The notes below the pieces were generated by a model. It was not told where the DNA came from and made no database searches. It worked only from the letters and a program-made list of their open reading frames with translations. Positions 1 to 12,100 of a stretch of DNA of 64,000 nucleotides are shown here, piece by piece. The stretch comes from Runella defluvii (GTDB taxonomy: Bacteria; Bacteroidota; Bacteroidia; Cytophagales; Spirosomataceae). Within the stretch, counting starts at the first letter, position 1, and each line of letters opens with the position of its first letter. The DNA lies in NCBI RefSeq assembly GCF_014195535.1, contig NZ_JACIBY010000006.1:372001-436000 (forward strand). Reading direction: 5' to 3'. The translations under genes were made by a program, and so were the position numbers.

Positions 1-3000
1 ACTGTAAAGCATTGACGATCGATGTCATCTTCTTCTTCGTTGTTATTACAAGGTGTTGAATCGACATCGCCTTCGTTGGCAGCACAAATTTGAGCAGTAT
101 TGTAGTGAATACCTTCTTGGATTGCCTTGATGCGATACGTCAATGTAACTGTGTCTCCACTGGCAGCAATGTTTCCGATATTCCACGTAATCACGCTTCC
201 AGTAATGCTTGCCGTTCCACGACTCGATACAAAACTTCCCGCAATAAACTGAACTGAAGTTGCTATTGAATCAGTCACCGATACACCTGAGGCGTTGTTG
301 GCTGACTCGTTCCATACTTTAATGGTATAAGTAAGCGTATCGCCGATTTGTACCACTTTCTTGTTAATCAACTTCTTCAATGCCAAATCAATTTCACAGT
401 CTTGGGCATTGATTGTTGCAGGTACACGGCTTGTACTCACCGCCGTCGGACACGTTGGGTCGGTACTACGGGCCTGTGCATAGAATACGGTATTGGCCGT
501 CACTACGCCGCTTGGTTTGTAGTTTAAGCCCGTTGCTAACGCCGTTCCGCCTGTTTGTTGGCTAAACCATTCTACCGTTGCCAAACCTACAACGGTTGCT
601 TTCAAGGTTGGGAATGTATCACCTTTACAAACTGTCAAGCTTGGTGCCAACAAGATTGGTACAGGAGGATTACAGTTACAGTTAGGCCCTGTGATAATCG
701 TGTCTTGGACGCAAATGGCACTCAACGTATCCACAATCCGCACGCTCGCTCCCGAAGGAATACCCGTGACGGTATATGGATTATTTCCACTCAATACGCC
801 TTTATCTACTTTGATTGCGCCGTTTTTGCCCGTTACACTAAAGGTTAAACTGTACGTCTGAACATCCGCCGAACACACAGGCGCTCCCGTCAAAGTAAAG
901 CTTGTTGTGATACATGGTACGACCAAACCTGCGTCAATCGTTAGGTTGTCTTTCGCTGTTCCCGTTCCCAACGCGTCAATCGTCACCACTTGGCTCAACC
1001 CTGTGGTCGGACTGAAATCCGAATCTTTGGTATCATCTCCGCCTAGGTTTTGCTTTGTGCTGATGGTGCAACTGTCTGGCAAGCTCGTTACCACAATTTT
1101 CACTTGGTAGTTGCCACTCGACAAATCAGAGAACAAATACAAACCATTCGCATTTGTTGTATCAGTTGCCAAAACTGCACTCGTCGTTGCATTTAACAAC
1201 TGTACAATCACGCCTTTCACGCCTGGCTCACCCGAATCTTGAACACCATTGTCATTCAAATCTTTCCAAACGAAGTCTCCGATGGAGCCTTTTGGCGAGA
1301 ACAAAGCCCCGTCCACCGTTGGGTTGTCTTTGGCAATCCCCGTTCCAAAAGCATTGATTGTCACCAATTGGCTCAAACCTGTGGTTGGGTCAAAATCACT
1401 GTCTTTGGTATCGTCCCCACCTAGGTCTTTTTTGGTACTAATCACACAGCCTGCTGGCAAACTGCTCGTTACAATTTTCACTTGGTAAGTACCACTCAAC
1501 AAGTTCGGGAACAAATACAAGCCATTCGCGTCCGTTGTATCGGTTGCCAATACGGTTGTCCCTTGCAACAACTGAACGATTACTCCCGCCACGGCTGGCT
1601 CGCCTGAATCTTGAACGCCGTTGTCATTCTGGTCTTTCCACACATAATCTCCAATCGAACCTTTTGGCGTAAACAAGCCCGCGTCTATCGTCGGGTTGTC
1701 TTTTTGTAAACCCGTACCCAACGTATTGATTTCTACAACCTGACTTTCGCCTGTTGTCGGGCTGAAATCCGAGTCTTTGGCATCATCACTACCTTGGTTT
1801 TGTTTACTACTAATGGTACAGCTATCAGGGAGGCTAGTAATTACAATTTTCACTTTGTAGCTACCAGTCTCTAATCCATTGAAACCGTACAATCCACTCG
1901 CATCCGTTGTATCAGTCGCTAGTACTGCGCTCGTCGTCGAGTTCAACAATTGTACAATGACTCCTTTCACCCCTGGCTCACCCAAATCTTGGATACCATT
2001 GTCGTTCAAATCTTTCCAAACATAGTCCCCAATCGAACCTTTCTGGCAGTTTTTCACCTCAACCGCTACCGTATCGGCACAACCCGTTTGAGCATTTCTC
2101 AGGATAAACCGATATACGCCCAAGTCCGTCATACCAGTAACAACTCCTGTTTGAGGCGTGATTGTCACCGTCTTAGGAGTCGTCCCTAATTGAACCCAAG
2201 TCTCACCAGAGGCTGCATCGGGAAGATTGATGGTACCTACTGTATTACATATTGCATTCGTTCCCGTGCTATCAGCTCCTGCCGTTGGTTTTTTGTTCAC
2301 TATTAAGCGAACAAAAGCCGTATCGGCACATGACGTTTGGGTATTGGTCACAATCACGGCATAGTACTTTGTTCCTACGGTTGTAATTGCACTTCCAGAT
2401 GGAGTAAAGCTTGCATTCGTCGCGCCCGAAATAGCCGTTCCTAAGCTTCCCGTCGTATCGCTCAACGCTCCGTACCAACGGTAACTTACGCCCGTACTTG
2501 GAGTAGCGGTGAAGGCCGCAGGTAAATCTCCCACGCAAATGGTTTGCTGTTTCGCCGTGGCATTGGCTACGGGGCGAACGTTAATTGTCAACGATACAAA
2601 GGCCGTATCCGAACATATCGCCGCTACGCCAGTTGCTATCACGGCATAGTATCTTCTTCCTGTAAAGCCTCCTGCTGGAGTAAACGAAGCATTGGTTTGA
2701 CCACTGATTGCCGTTCCTAACGTTCCCGTCGTATCAGTCAATGGGCCATACCAACGGTAAGTTATTCCTGCACTTGGAAGGGTGACCGCAGTATAAGAAA
2801 CGATTGTTCCTCCTTGGCAAATTACCTGATTTTTTGGCGTGGCAGTCACCACAGGTTTGATACAGCTACAATCTTTGAAAGGCAAAATAATCGTCGTGTC
2901 TTTGTAGCAGCACAAGCCATTGTACAAACGAACGTAGAATGTATCACCTGCGGCCGTTGCAGGATTAGCTAAGTTATTCAACGTAATAGTTGTTCCCGTC

Positions 3001-5888
3001 AAAGCCGTTGCTGATGCGTAGGCAGCTCCCGTAAATTTACCACCCGAGTTTTTCGAGAAAGCATATTTGTCGGCACATTTTACGTCGGTCAATTCAATTT
3101 TTGCGTTACTATTGGCCGTAATGCCCGTACACGTCGCCTGTGTAACTGTCGCTTTGTAGTTATACGGCTCTACGCAGTAAAAACCTGCATCAAAGGTATG
3201 ATCGGTGGTTGCAGCTACCCCTGTTGTCAAAGTAATCACAGGGAAACTTCCTCCTTCTCCAGCGACGTTGGCTTTCGCAGCGTCACTGTCGTTATGGTCA
3301 TTTCCAGTGCCTGTTGTTGCGTCTTTGGTCGTAAGCAAAAACTTCCCAATTCCCGCAACTTTCAACGTATCATTGCTATTGGTGATTTGTCCTGATGTAC
3401 CAAACACCAAGCGATAGGCCGTAAGAGGCAATAAAGTTGTATCAGCTCCTGTTGCCGACCACGTACCTGTGGTAAGTTTTGATTTACGGCTAAAGTAATA
3501 CTCCCCATTGGCGTCCGTTTTGGTAGTGGCAATTTTTGTCGTGCCTTTGTAGAGAGTCACGTTGACATCTTTCAAGCCTTTTTCGCACGCATCCTGAATC
3601 CCGTCTTTGTTGGTATCTAACCAAACACGGTTCCCGATTTCGATAATGTCGAGGTTGTCGCAACTTAGCTCAATGTCTCCCAAACCCGTTGCTTTGGCAA
3701 ACGTACCAGGTACTTGAAAATTGCCAGGGAGGCGTGTCACATAGACCGCATAAGAGCCTGTCACTAAGCCCGTGGTATTGTTCATATAACGAACTCCCCC
3801 TGCGTAGGGTTGCTGATCTACTGGATCAATGGTCGTTACAACCACCTCACCAGAACCAGGTTTAAGGGCCAATGCCCCCATGATTTGCTCGGCGTGCCAA
3901 ATGCGGTTTGGGTTACCATCTTGAATCCAGTTGTCATTATAAAACTCTCCGAAACCTGGGCCTTGCGAGTTATTAGGGCCATACCCAACATTGGGGCCAG
4001 CCTTGGCATTGTTTTCTAGTACAAATGTACCATTCGCATAAAAAGCCCTTAAAATATCACCTGCTTGTGAATTGGTTTCGTACAAAGTCGTGCTAGTATT
4101 GTCTGGGCGGTAGTTGGCATCACCTCCTTGAAGCCCCGTACGGTCTCCAAAAGCCAATACCATTGAGCCGTCCACGTCAAACTCAATGTCAGAAAAAATA
4201 GGCACTGGGTGACGAAGTACTGTCCCTTCGAGCAAATCACTAAAGGTATCTGTCCAAGGAAACCAACCTGTAATACTTGTATTGGCTGCTGCTGGATAAC
4301 CTTTCGGATACGTCAATGGAAAATCAAAAATTTGCGTGAACGTGGTTCCATCCAATTCATAAACTGACGCCCTAAGGTTTGTTTTTGAAGAAGTAGAAGC
4401 GTCACAAACTCCCCCTACATATACTTTCCCATTATACGCTTTTACTGCCCACGGACGATATTCTCCTCCCGTACAGGTAACAGGCACCGTAAATTCAGTC
4501 ACATTAGAAGAGGTCGGCAGGGTTGTACCATCTTGATTGTACTGAGTAATATCAATCGAATACAACTTCTTATCATTCAAATTGGTCAACCACAATTTAT
4601 TACCATCGTCCGAAACATCCATATCTCCAATCCCCACTTTACCGATGGCAGCAAACGCTTGGGTGTCGCGACTAGGCTGGGTTTTATCCGCTTGTAAGCC
4701 ACGGGCGCTGTTGGAAGCAATAGTTCCAACAGGAATGCCAATCGTTGATACATTAATGAAGTTACTTACAGTTGGCGAAGCTGAATTTGTATAATTCATC
4801 ACGTACAAACCTCCCAAACCTAAAGGTCCTAGTCCTGCGTGGCGTTTTAGAACCGCGCTCAAAAACAGTTTTTTATTGTATTTATTATACGCCAATCCCC
4901 AAACTGTTCCAATGTTACCTGCCTTGGTAATCATTTGTTCGCCCTGAAAAGTAGAAGAAGAAACGCCGTACGGAATACTTACCAAAGCGTCAGCATTGGC
5001 AGACAAGTTAGCCGCCGTAGCTCCCGATGTTTGGAGCGGGTCTCCGTAGGTAAAACAAGGCACAAAAACCCTCAGGTTGTTATCTGAGCAAAATTCAATA
5101 GGATTAACAAGCCCTAAGTGGACATTACAAGAAGGCGCATTCACAAACTGCACGGATGTGCGTGAGTTGGTTCCGTTTACTCCCAATTTATAAATAGAGG
5201 GGACATTACTAAATTCAACCCGAACTGGGTATTTATTAGCAGGAACAGGCAACGAATAAAAGCCGTATCCATCAGTAGTAGTGTTATAGACCGTACCGTC
5301 GCAAGCAATGGCTTTCACCCCTACTCCTGACACGCCAGCGGTTTCGCCCGCTTCCTTAATTCCGTTATCATTAAAGTCTTTGAAAATCATCCCTCCGACA
5401 TTGTTTCCACTACAAGCGGCCGTAGGACAGGCTGCTGGAGCATTAAATGTCGTTGATGTTGTACAGGTTGCACTAAATCTAGCCGTGATGGTGTTGTTTG
5501 TACTACCATTGGCATCTACCTCAAAGGCCACTACCTGAGGGCTCACAATTGTTTGTGTACCTGACAGCGGCGAACTGTTGTTTGCTTGTGGGTAACTTAC
5601 TGTGATGTTCCCTGGGGTAATCGTCCTCGTCTGAGAACCTGTTGTAACGGTAATCACGCCACCTGAGGGGGCATTAGCCCATCCAACTTCCACACTAACA
5701 GTGGCTTTGCTTTGGCTGCCTACCAAGTAACAGCCTGATACTGTTACTTTGCGAATGGTGACAGAACACTGGGCTTGGGCTTCTGGGGAACTCCACAGGA
5801 ACATACCTATGATAGCCATCAACTGTAGCCAAAAACTAAACAGTCGATTGGCATACTCCCCTCGATAAATTCGGAGTAAAAATTTCAT
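1..5888 (-). CDS. Giant secreted SdrD_B-repeat protein, C-terminus cut by window edge
   Basis: The frame is open from ATG at 5888 to base 1, where it still reads the DDIDRQCFTV segment that in its paralogues lies about 90 residues before the stop, so only the tail is missing. A signal peptide ends near residue 39 (AQA/Q) after a long n-region containing RIYRGEYA. An N-terminal beta domain and one SdrD_B domain follow, then a large conserved segment (KRHAGLGPLGLGG) that may form a propeller. After it come another SdrD_B domain, Ig-like modules, three tandem SdrD_B repeats, an Ig-like module and a DUF11-like domain. The SdrD_B units carry the calcium-loop pattern DxNxNGxxDxGE. It is probably a cell-surface or secreted adhesin-like protein; its ligand cannot be told. 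It is the last of four tandem paralogues in this window. Confidence 0.85.
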   Translation of the reverse strand, partial: MKFLLRIYRGEYANRLFSFWLQLMAIIGMFLWSSPEAQAQCSVTIRKVTVSGCYLVGSQSKATVSVEVGWANAPSGGVITVTTGSQTRTITPGNITVSYPQANNSSPLSGTQTIVSPQVVAFEVDANGSTNNTITARFSATCTTSTTFNAPAACPTAACSGNNVGGMIFKDFNDNGIKEAGETAGVSGVGVKAIACDGTVYNTTTDGYGFYSLPVPANKYPVRVEFSNVPSIYKLGVNGTNSRTSVQFVNAPSCNVHLGLVNPIEFCSDNNLRVFVPCFTYGDPLQTSGATAANLSANADALVSIPYGVSSSTFQGEQMITKAGNIGTVWGLAYNKYNKKLFLSAVLKRHAGLGPLGLGGLYVMNYTNSASPTVSNFINVSTIGIPVGTIASNSARGLQADKTQPSRDTQAFAAIGKVGIGDMDVSDDGNKLWLTNLNDKKLYSIDITQYNQDGTTLPTSSNVTEFTVPVTCTGGEYRPWAVKAYNGKVYVGGVCDASTSSKTNLRASVYELDGTTFTQIFDFPLTYPKGYPAAANTSITGWFPWTDTFSDLLEGTVLRHPVPIFSDIEFDVDGSMVLAFGDRTGLQGGDANYRPDNTSTTLYETNSQAGDILRAFYANGTFVLENNAKAGPNVGYGPNNSQGPGFGEFYNDNWIQDGNPNRIWHAEQIMGALALKPGSGEVVVTTIDPVDQQPYAGGVRYMNNTTGLVTGSYAVYVTRLPGNFQVPGTFAKATGLGDIELSCDNLDIIEIGNRVWLDTNKDGIQDACEKGLKDVNVTLYKGTTKIATTKTDANGEYYFSRKSKLTTGTWSATGADTTLLPLTAYRLVFGTSGQITNSNDTLKVAGIGKFLLTTKDATTGTGNDHNDSDAAKANVAGEGGSFPVITLTTGVAATTDHTFDAGFYCVEPYNYKATVTQATCTGITANSNAKIELTDVKCADKYAFSKNSGGKFTGAAYASATALTGTTITLNNLANPATAAGDTFYVRLYNGLCCYKDTTIILPFKDCSCIKPVVTATPKNQVICQGGTIVSYTAVTLPSAGITYRWYGPLTDTTGTLGTAISGQTNASFTPAGGFTGRRYYAVIATGVAAICSDTAFVSLTINVRPVANATAKQQTICVGDLPAAFTATPSTGVSYRWYGALSDTTGSLGTAISGATNASFTPSGSAITTVGTKYYAVIVTNTQTSCADTAFVRLIVNKKPTAGADSTGTNAICNTVGTINLPDAASGETWVQLGTTPKTVTITPQTGVVTGMTDLGVYRFILRNAQTGCADTVAVEVKNCQKGSIGDYVWKDLNDNGIQDLGEPGVKGVIVQLLNSTTSAVLATDTTDASGLYGFNGLETGSYKVKIVITSLPDSCTISSKQNQGSDDAKDSDFSPTTGESQVVEINTLGTGLQKDNPTIDAGLFTPKGSIGDYVWKDQNDNGVQDSGEPAVAGVIVQLLQGTTVLATDTTDANGLYLFPNLLSGTYQVKIVTSSLPAGCVISTKKDLGGDDTKDSDFDPTTGLSQLVTINAFGTGIAKDNPTVDGALFSPKGSIGDFVWKDLNDNGVQDSGEPGVKGVIVQLLNATTSAVLATDTTNANGLYLFSDLSSGNYQVKIVVTSLPDSCTISTKQNLGGDDTKDSDFSPTTGLSQVVTIDALGTGTAKDNLTIDAGLVVPCITTSFTLTGAPVCSADVQTYSLTFSVTGKNGAIKVDKGVLSGNNPYTVTGIPSGASVRIVDTLSAICVQDTIITGPNCNCNPPVPILLAPSLTVCKGDTFPTLKATVVGLATVEWFSQQTGGTALATGLNYKPSGVVTANTVFYAQARSTDPTCPTAVSTSRVPATINAQDCEIDLALKKLINKKVVQIGDTLTYTIKVWNESANNASGVSVTDSIATSVQFIAGSFVSSRGTASITGSVITWNIGNIAASGDTVTLTYRIKAIQEGIHYNTAQICAANEGDVDSTPCNNNEEEDDIDRQCFT
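918..2045 (-). repeat. Three tandem SdrD_B repeats (about 375 bp each)
   Basis: Three consecutive units start with KGSIGD(Y/F)VWKD and share the calcium-loop pattern and an (S/N)SLPxxC segment. They differ from one another more than the units of the neighbouring paralogue do, so this array is less recently homogenised. Confidence 0.8.
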
Positions 5889-6107
5889 ATAGTTTTGCGA
5901 CAAATAGGGTAAGTGAAAAATCATTCCATTGCTATTCTTTTTCCGCAAAACACATACCAACTCAACATTTTGTTGAAAATTTAGTATATACCTACAATTC
6001 CATTGGATATAATATTGAAATATTTATATCTAATCTTTGTATAATAATACCTAAAAAAGACCTCGCATATCCCACAACAATCACGCCAAAATTCACGCAA
6101 AAACACT
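5889..6107 (-). promoter_or_regulatory. Upstream region with a box shared by two giant genes
   Basis: Read on the minus strand, TTGGTATGTGTTTTG begins 72 bases before the ATG at 5888. The same 15-mer begins 73 bases before the ATG of the next paralogue at 13035. Both leaders also share TTACCCTATT near the start codon. A canonical TAnnTTTG box is not obvious. Conservation may reflect a common promoter or simply shared ancestry of the duplicated genes. Confidence 0.4.
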
Positions 6108-6146
6108 AAAAAAAGGGAATAAAGACTAAACTTTATCCCCTTTTTT
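6108..6146 (-). terminator. Terminator of the 6184-13035 gene
   Basis: A 16-base stem (6109-6124 with 6131-6146, one mismatch) has a six-base loop. On the minus strand it ends in a run of T. It lies 38 bases past the stop codon of the upstream giant gene. Confidence 0.75.
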
Positions 6147-6183
6147 ACGCTCTAAAGAATACCAAAAGAAACTTAATATCCCT

Positions 6184-9100
6184 TTACTTTCTTTTCTTTT
6201 TAATCGTAAACGGCACACAAATATCCACAGGGCAACAATTAGTACCCGCTTCGATGATGACTGGACAACAGCCGTTGGCTGGACACGTCTGGTTCGTCGC
6301 CGTGAAGGTATAAACTCCCACTTCTGAGAACAACACCACATTCCCCGTTGCCACTGCCACCGTACCACCGTTTTTGAACCATTGTACGTTCGTCAATGTC
6401 GCAGGAACACTCACTTCCAACTTTTGGTTGGGGCACAAGTCAAACGGCACTGTGAAGCATTGTTGGTCAATGTCATCTTCACCACCTTTGCCGTTGCCTG
6501 GCATGCTGTCTTTGTCTTTCTCGTTGGTCTTGCTGATTTCAGCCGTGTTCAAATGGACACCCGCCTGCGTCGCTTTCACTTGGTAACGCAACGTTACCGT
6601 ATCGCCATTTGCGGCGATGTTGCCTATCGTCCACTTAATCACGTTGCCACTGATCGTCGCACTACCACGACTTACCACAAAACTGCCACTCACAAACTGT
6701 ACCGTCATCGCGATGCTGTCGGTTACTTCTACACCCGTCGCGTTCTTGGTCCATTCGTTCCACACTTTTATCGTGTACGTCAACACATCACCCACCCGCG
6801 CTACTTTTGTATTAATCGACTTCTTCAATGCCAAGTCAATTGTATCAATACAAGTTTGCGCATTGATTGTCGCTGGAACACGGCTTGTACTCACTGCCGT
6901 TGGGCAGGTTGGGTCGGTGCTACGCGCTTGAGCATAATACGTCGTCGTACCAGTCACTGTGCCACTTGGCTTGTAATTTAAGCCAGTTGACAATACCGTT
7001 CCGCCCGTTTGCTGGCTAAACCATTCTACCGTCGCTAAGCCTACTACCGTCGCTTTCAACGTTGGGAAGGTATCACCGATACAAGCCGTCAAACTTGGAG
7101 CTAACAATACGGGTACTGGTGGATTACAGTTACAGTTAGGCCCAACAATCGTCGTATCTGACTTACAAATCGCACTCAAGCTGTCCGTAATAATCACACT
7201 CGCGCCCGACGGAATACCTGTCACCGTGTAAGGATTGTTACCGCTCAATGTGCCTTTGTTCACTTTCACAATGTCCAATTTATTGGTTACACTAAACGTA
7301 ATGCTGTACGTTTGTACATCCGCCGAACATACTGGAGCGTCCGTCAAAGTTACGCTTGATGCGACACAAGGAACAACTAACCCTGCGTCAACCGTCATGT
7401 TGTCTTTCGCAATGCCTGTTCCCAAAGCATCTATCGTTACCACTTGACTCAAACCAGTCATTGGGTTAAAGTCAGAATCTTTCGTATCGTCGCCGCCTAA
7501 GTCTTGTTTGCTGCTAATCACGCAACCCGCTGGTAAACTCGTCGTCACAATCTTCACTTGGTATGTGCCTGAATTCAAGTTCGGGAACAAATACAAACCT
7601 TGTGCGTCCGTCGTGTCAGTTGCCAATACGGCGCTGGTCGTTGAATTTAACAATTGAACGATTACGCCCGCCACCGCTGGTTCGCCTGAATCTTGAACGC
7701 CGTTGTTGTTTTGGTCTTTCCAAACGAAATCGCCAATCGAACCTTTCGGCGAATACAAACCTGCGTCAACCGTCATGTTGTCTTTCGCAATGCCTGTTCC
7801 CAAAGCATCAATCGTCACCACTTGACTCAAACCTGTCGTTGGGTTAAAGTCAGAGTCTTTCGTATCGTCGCCGCCTAAGTCTTGCTTGCTGCTGATTACG
7901 CAACCCGCTGGTAAACTCGTCGTGACAATCTTCACTTGGTAAGTACCTGAATTCAAGTTAGAGAACAAGTACAAACCTTGCGCATCCGTCGTGTCAGTTG
8001 CCAATACGGCGCTGGTTGTTGAATTCAACAATTGAACAATCACGCCTGCCACCGCTGGTTCGCCTGAATCTTGAACACCGTTGTTGTTTTGATCCTTCCA
8101 TACATAGTCGCCAATTGAACCTTTCGGAGAATACAAGCCCGCATCTATCGTTGGGTTGTCTTTGGCAATGCCCGTTCCCAAAGCATCTATCGTTACCACT
8201 TGACTCAAACCTGTCGTTGGGTTAAAATCAGAGTCTTTCGTATCGTCGCCGCCTAAGTCTTGCTTGCTGCTAATCACACAACCCGCTGGTAAACTCGTCG
8301 TCACAATCTTCACTTGGTAGGTACCCGAATTCAAGTTAGAGAACAAGTACAAACCTTGTGCATCCGTCGTGTCAGTTGCCAATACGGCGCTGGTTGTTGA
8401 ATTCAACAATTGAACGATCACACCCGCCACCGCTGGTTCACCTGAATCTTGAACACCGTTGTTATTTTGGTCTTTCCAAACGTAGTCACCAATCGAACCT
8501 TTGGGTTGTACACATACTGGGACAATCACTTTCACTGTATCCTGACAACCATTCAACGTATAGATAAAATCAAACGATTTGCCCTGTGCCGTTGCGTTGG
8601 TAACACTCACCAAACCTGTACTACTTATGGTCGCTCCTGTTGGGTTACCTGCCAACGCCGTCCACGTGCCACCCGTTGGCGCCGCAGCCAACTGCACGCT
8701 TGATGGTACACTACCGTTTAAGCATACCAAGGTTGTATCAGCGCCCGCACTTGGTTTGGGATTCACCGTCACCACTACATTCGCTGTGTCCTTGCAACCA
8801 GCGGCGTTTTGCGCAACCAAAACGTAAGTCGTCGTACCCGTTGGTTTTACTGAAGTTGGCGTTGTTACCGCCGTGCCACCCGCTGTGCTTACCGTCCACA
8901 CTGGACTCAAATAAGTATTATAGTTTGTAATCTTTGAAGTCAAATCCACTGACTCACCTGCGCATATCGTCGCAGAACCGTCGGCAATCGTTGGCTTGGC
9001 CAAGACCACTACTTGCGCCGTATCCGTACACGTTTGACCACCCGAGGTGATGGAATACACAAACTTATAAGTACCTGCGGCGTTCAAACCACTGATGTTG

Positions 9101-12100
9101 CCACTCGCATCTATCGTCGCTGCGCTTGGGTTCACTGGGCTGCCGATTGGTGCCCATGTGCCGCCTGTCGTCACTGCCGTCAATTTAGCCGTACTTGTCG
9201 GTTGGCATACCGAGGCGGCATCAGGGCCTGCGTTTGGTTTTACACAAACTGGGCACGGTGCTACCGTTACCGCAACCGTGTCCTTGCAACCTGCTGTTGT
9301 CGTGTAGATAAACTGGTACGTCCCTGTCACACTCATACCCGTCACGTTGTTACCCGTAATCGTCGCCGTCGTTGGGGTCGTACCCAATTGTGACCATGTG
9401 CCTCCCGTTGGACTTGGAACTAACGTATAGCTCGTAGCTAAGGTGTTGTTTGCCGCATTCACACAGGCTAACGTCGTGTCTTTACCTGCACTTGGTTTTG
9501 GATTCACCGTTACTACTACGTTCGCCGTGTCTTTACAACCAGCTGCGTTTTGAGCAACCAATACGTAAGTCGTTGTGCCCGTTGGCTTCACTGAAGTTGG
9601 CGTTGCTACTGCTGTGCCGTTTGCTGTACCGACTGTCCACACTTGGCCTTGGTAACTGTTGTAGTTTGTAATTTTTGTAGTCAAATCCACAGACTCGCCT
9701 GAACAAATCGTCGCAGAACCATCACCAATCACTGGCTTGGCATTCACTACTAATTGTACATAAGCTGTATCAGCACACGCCACATCGCCCGTCGTATTTA
9801 CTACCACTGCGTAGTATTTCGTTCCATCCGTCGTCAACGCTGCGCCACTCGGCGTAAACGTCGCGCTTGTTGCACCGCTCACGGCTGTGCCCAAACTGCT
9901 CGTTGTGTCTGCCAATGGGCCGTACCATTTGTATTGCACACCCGTGCTTGGCGTAGCCGTGAAGGCCGTTGCCGTGCCATCTACACAAATCGTTTGTTTT
10001 TGTGGGGTGGCTGAGGCTACGGGCAAAACGCAACATGCCACTGGCGCAATAGTTATCGTCGTGTCTTTGTAGCAACATTCCCCGTTATAAAAACGGATGG
10101 TGTAAGTGGCCCCCGCATTGCTAATGCCTGTCACCAAGTCTTTGGGGAAGGTACTACCAATCGCCGTTGCCGTAGCGTAAGTTGTGTCTCCACTCCATGC
10201 GCCCGTTCCCGTTTTTGTTCTATATTTATCATAAGGAGCTATCGCACTGCTCAAACTGATTTTCCCATCGTTTTGAGGAACGGTTACCGCACATTTAGGG
10301 GCAGTCACAACGATTGAATTAGCCCCAATGGATGGGTTGGTGCAATAAAAACCTGCATCGAAGGTGTGATTTACACTTCCTGCATTTCCAGTAGTAAGAT
10401 TAATACAAAAAGCACCACTGATTACTTCCGCATCGCTGTCGTTTTGGTCGTTGCCGTTACTGGCGGTAGCATCTTTGAGCGTTACGTCAAATTGACCCAA
10501 ACCTGCTACGGTTAGTTTACCAGCAACCAATTGACCTTCACCAAAAACCAACTTATAAGCTGTAGTAGCAAGAAGCGTCGTATCAGCACCTGTTCCTGTC
10601 CACGTCCCCGTTGTAAGTTTTGATTTTGATGAAAAATAATATTCGCCGTTTGTCCCTGTTTTGGTCGTAGCGATTTTGGTCGCGCCTTTGTAGAGCGTCA
10701 CGTTGATGTCTTTCAACGCTTTTTCACATGGATCTTGTACCCCGTTTTTATTGGCATCATTCCAAACGTAGTTACCTAGTTCGAGGTACATCGGGAGCTC
10801 ACACAAAATCTCCATATCTCCCAAGCCCGTTGACTTTCCGAAGGTACCTACGTCGTTGTTTGTATTGTACAGCACAAAGCCCATGGCAGCACCACTTGGC
10901 GCAAGCCCTGTGGTATTGCTCCAATAACGAATCCCGCCCGAAAAGTTAGTGCCCGTTTGGTTTTGGTCGATTGGATCCATTGCCGTCGTAATTACTTGGC
11001 CTGACCCTGGTTTTAACGCCAACGCTCCGAATGCAATCTCCGCGTGCGTCAATGCACCATTTCCTCCTAAGAAATCGTCATTGTAAAATTCTCCAAAACC
11101 AGGGCCTTGGTTGTTGTTCACACCCGAGCCTGAAACCCCTGGCACTTTCCCATTATTTTCAAGAATAAACGTACCATTCGTAAATGCTGCTCTTAGTACA
11201 TCGCCTCCTGCTAATCCAGTATATACACCTGTTCCTGAAGGGCGGTAGTTATTGTATCCCGACTGCAAACCTGTACGATCACCCAAGGCCAACACCATCG
11301 ACCCATCAATGTCGAATTCGATGTCGGTAAGCATTGGCTGAGGATATAATACCCGTATAAAAGTTCCGTTGGTGGTATTGCTATTGACGGTATTAAAACT
11401 ATCCGTCCAAGGATACCAACCTACCCGATCAACCACCGCAGGTGTGGTATTTACCAAAACTGCTCCTTTGGGATAGGTCAATGGAAAATCAAATACTTGG
11501 GAGAAATTGGTTCCGTCAAAGGCATTGACAAAACCCCGTAGGTTTGATTTTGTGGAAGTGGAGGCATCGCAAACTGAACCTATATATACTTTTCCTTTAT
11601 ACACTTTGGTCGCAAAAGGACGCAGTGTCCCACCCGTACATCCTGGATCAGGAATAGCCCAAGAACCGACTAAACTTGGAGCAGCCCCACTAATACTTAT
11701 TTGGTACAGTTTTTTATCAAATAGGTTAATAAAATACAGCGACTTACCATCTTCTGAAATTTCTAAATCACCTATTCCGACTTTACCTATCAACTCAAAA
11801 GCTAGCGAATCGGCACTTGGTTGGGCTGGGTCAGGATTTAGTCCTCGTGTGGCATTGGTCACCCCAAACCAAGGATTGCCTGCATTGGTAGCTCCAACAT
11901 TGATATTAAGTGGCGGTTGTGACACATCAACATACGGAGACGCCGTGTTTGTTGCCATGTCTGTCACATAAATACCTCCCAAACCGAGTGGTCCTAAGCC
12001 CGCATGCCGTTTCAATGTGGCCGAGGTATATACCTTATGCTTATATCGATCATAAGCTACGCCCCATAGTGTACCCACTTCTTCTGCCTTGGCCAAAAGC

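Noticed and set aside
6382-6981. 199-codon frame opposite the giant SdrD_B gene
   Set aside because: Repeat-rich antisense shadow with low-complexity Arg/His composition.
7372-8505. Possible CRISPR array or other short-repeat locus in the giant genes
   Set aside because: The repeats are 378 bases long, lie in frame and encode SdrD_B domains; no short repeats with unique spacers are present.
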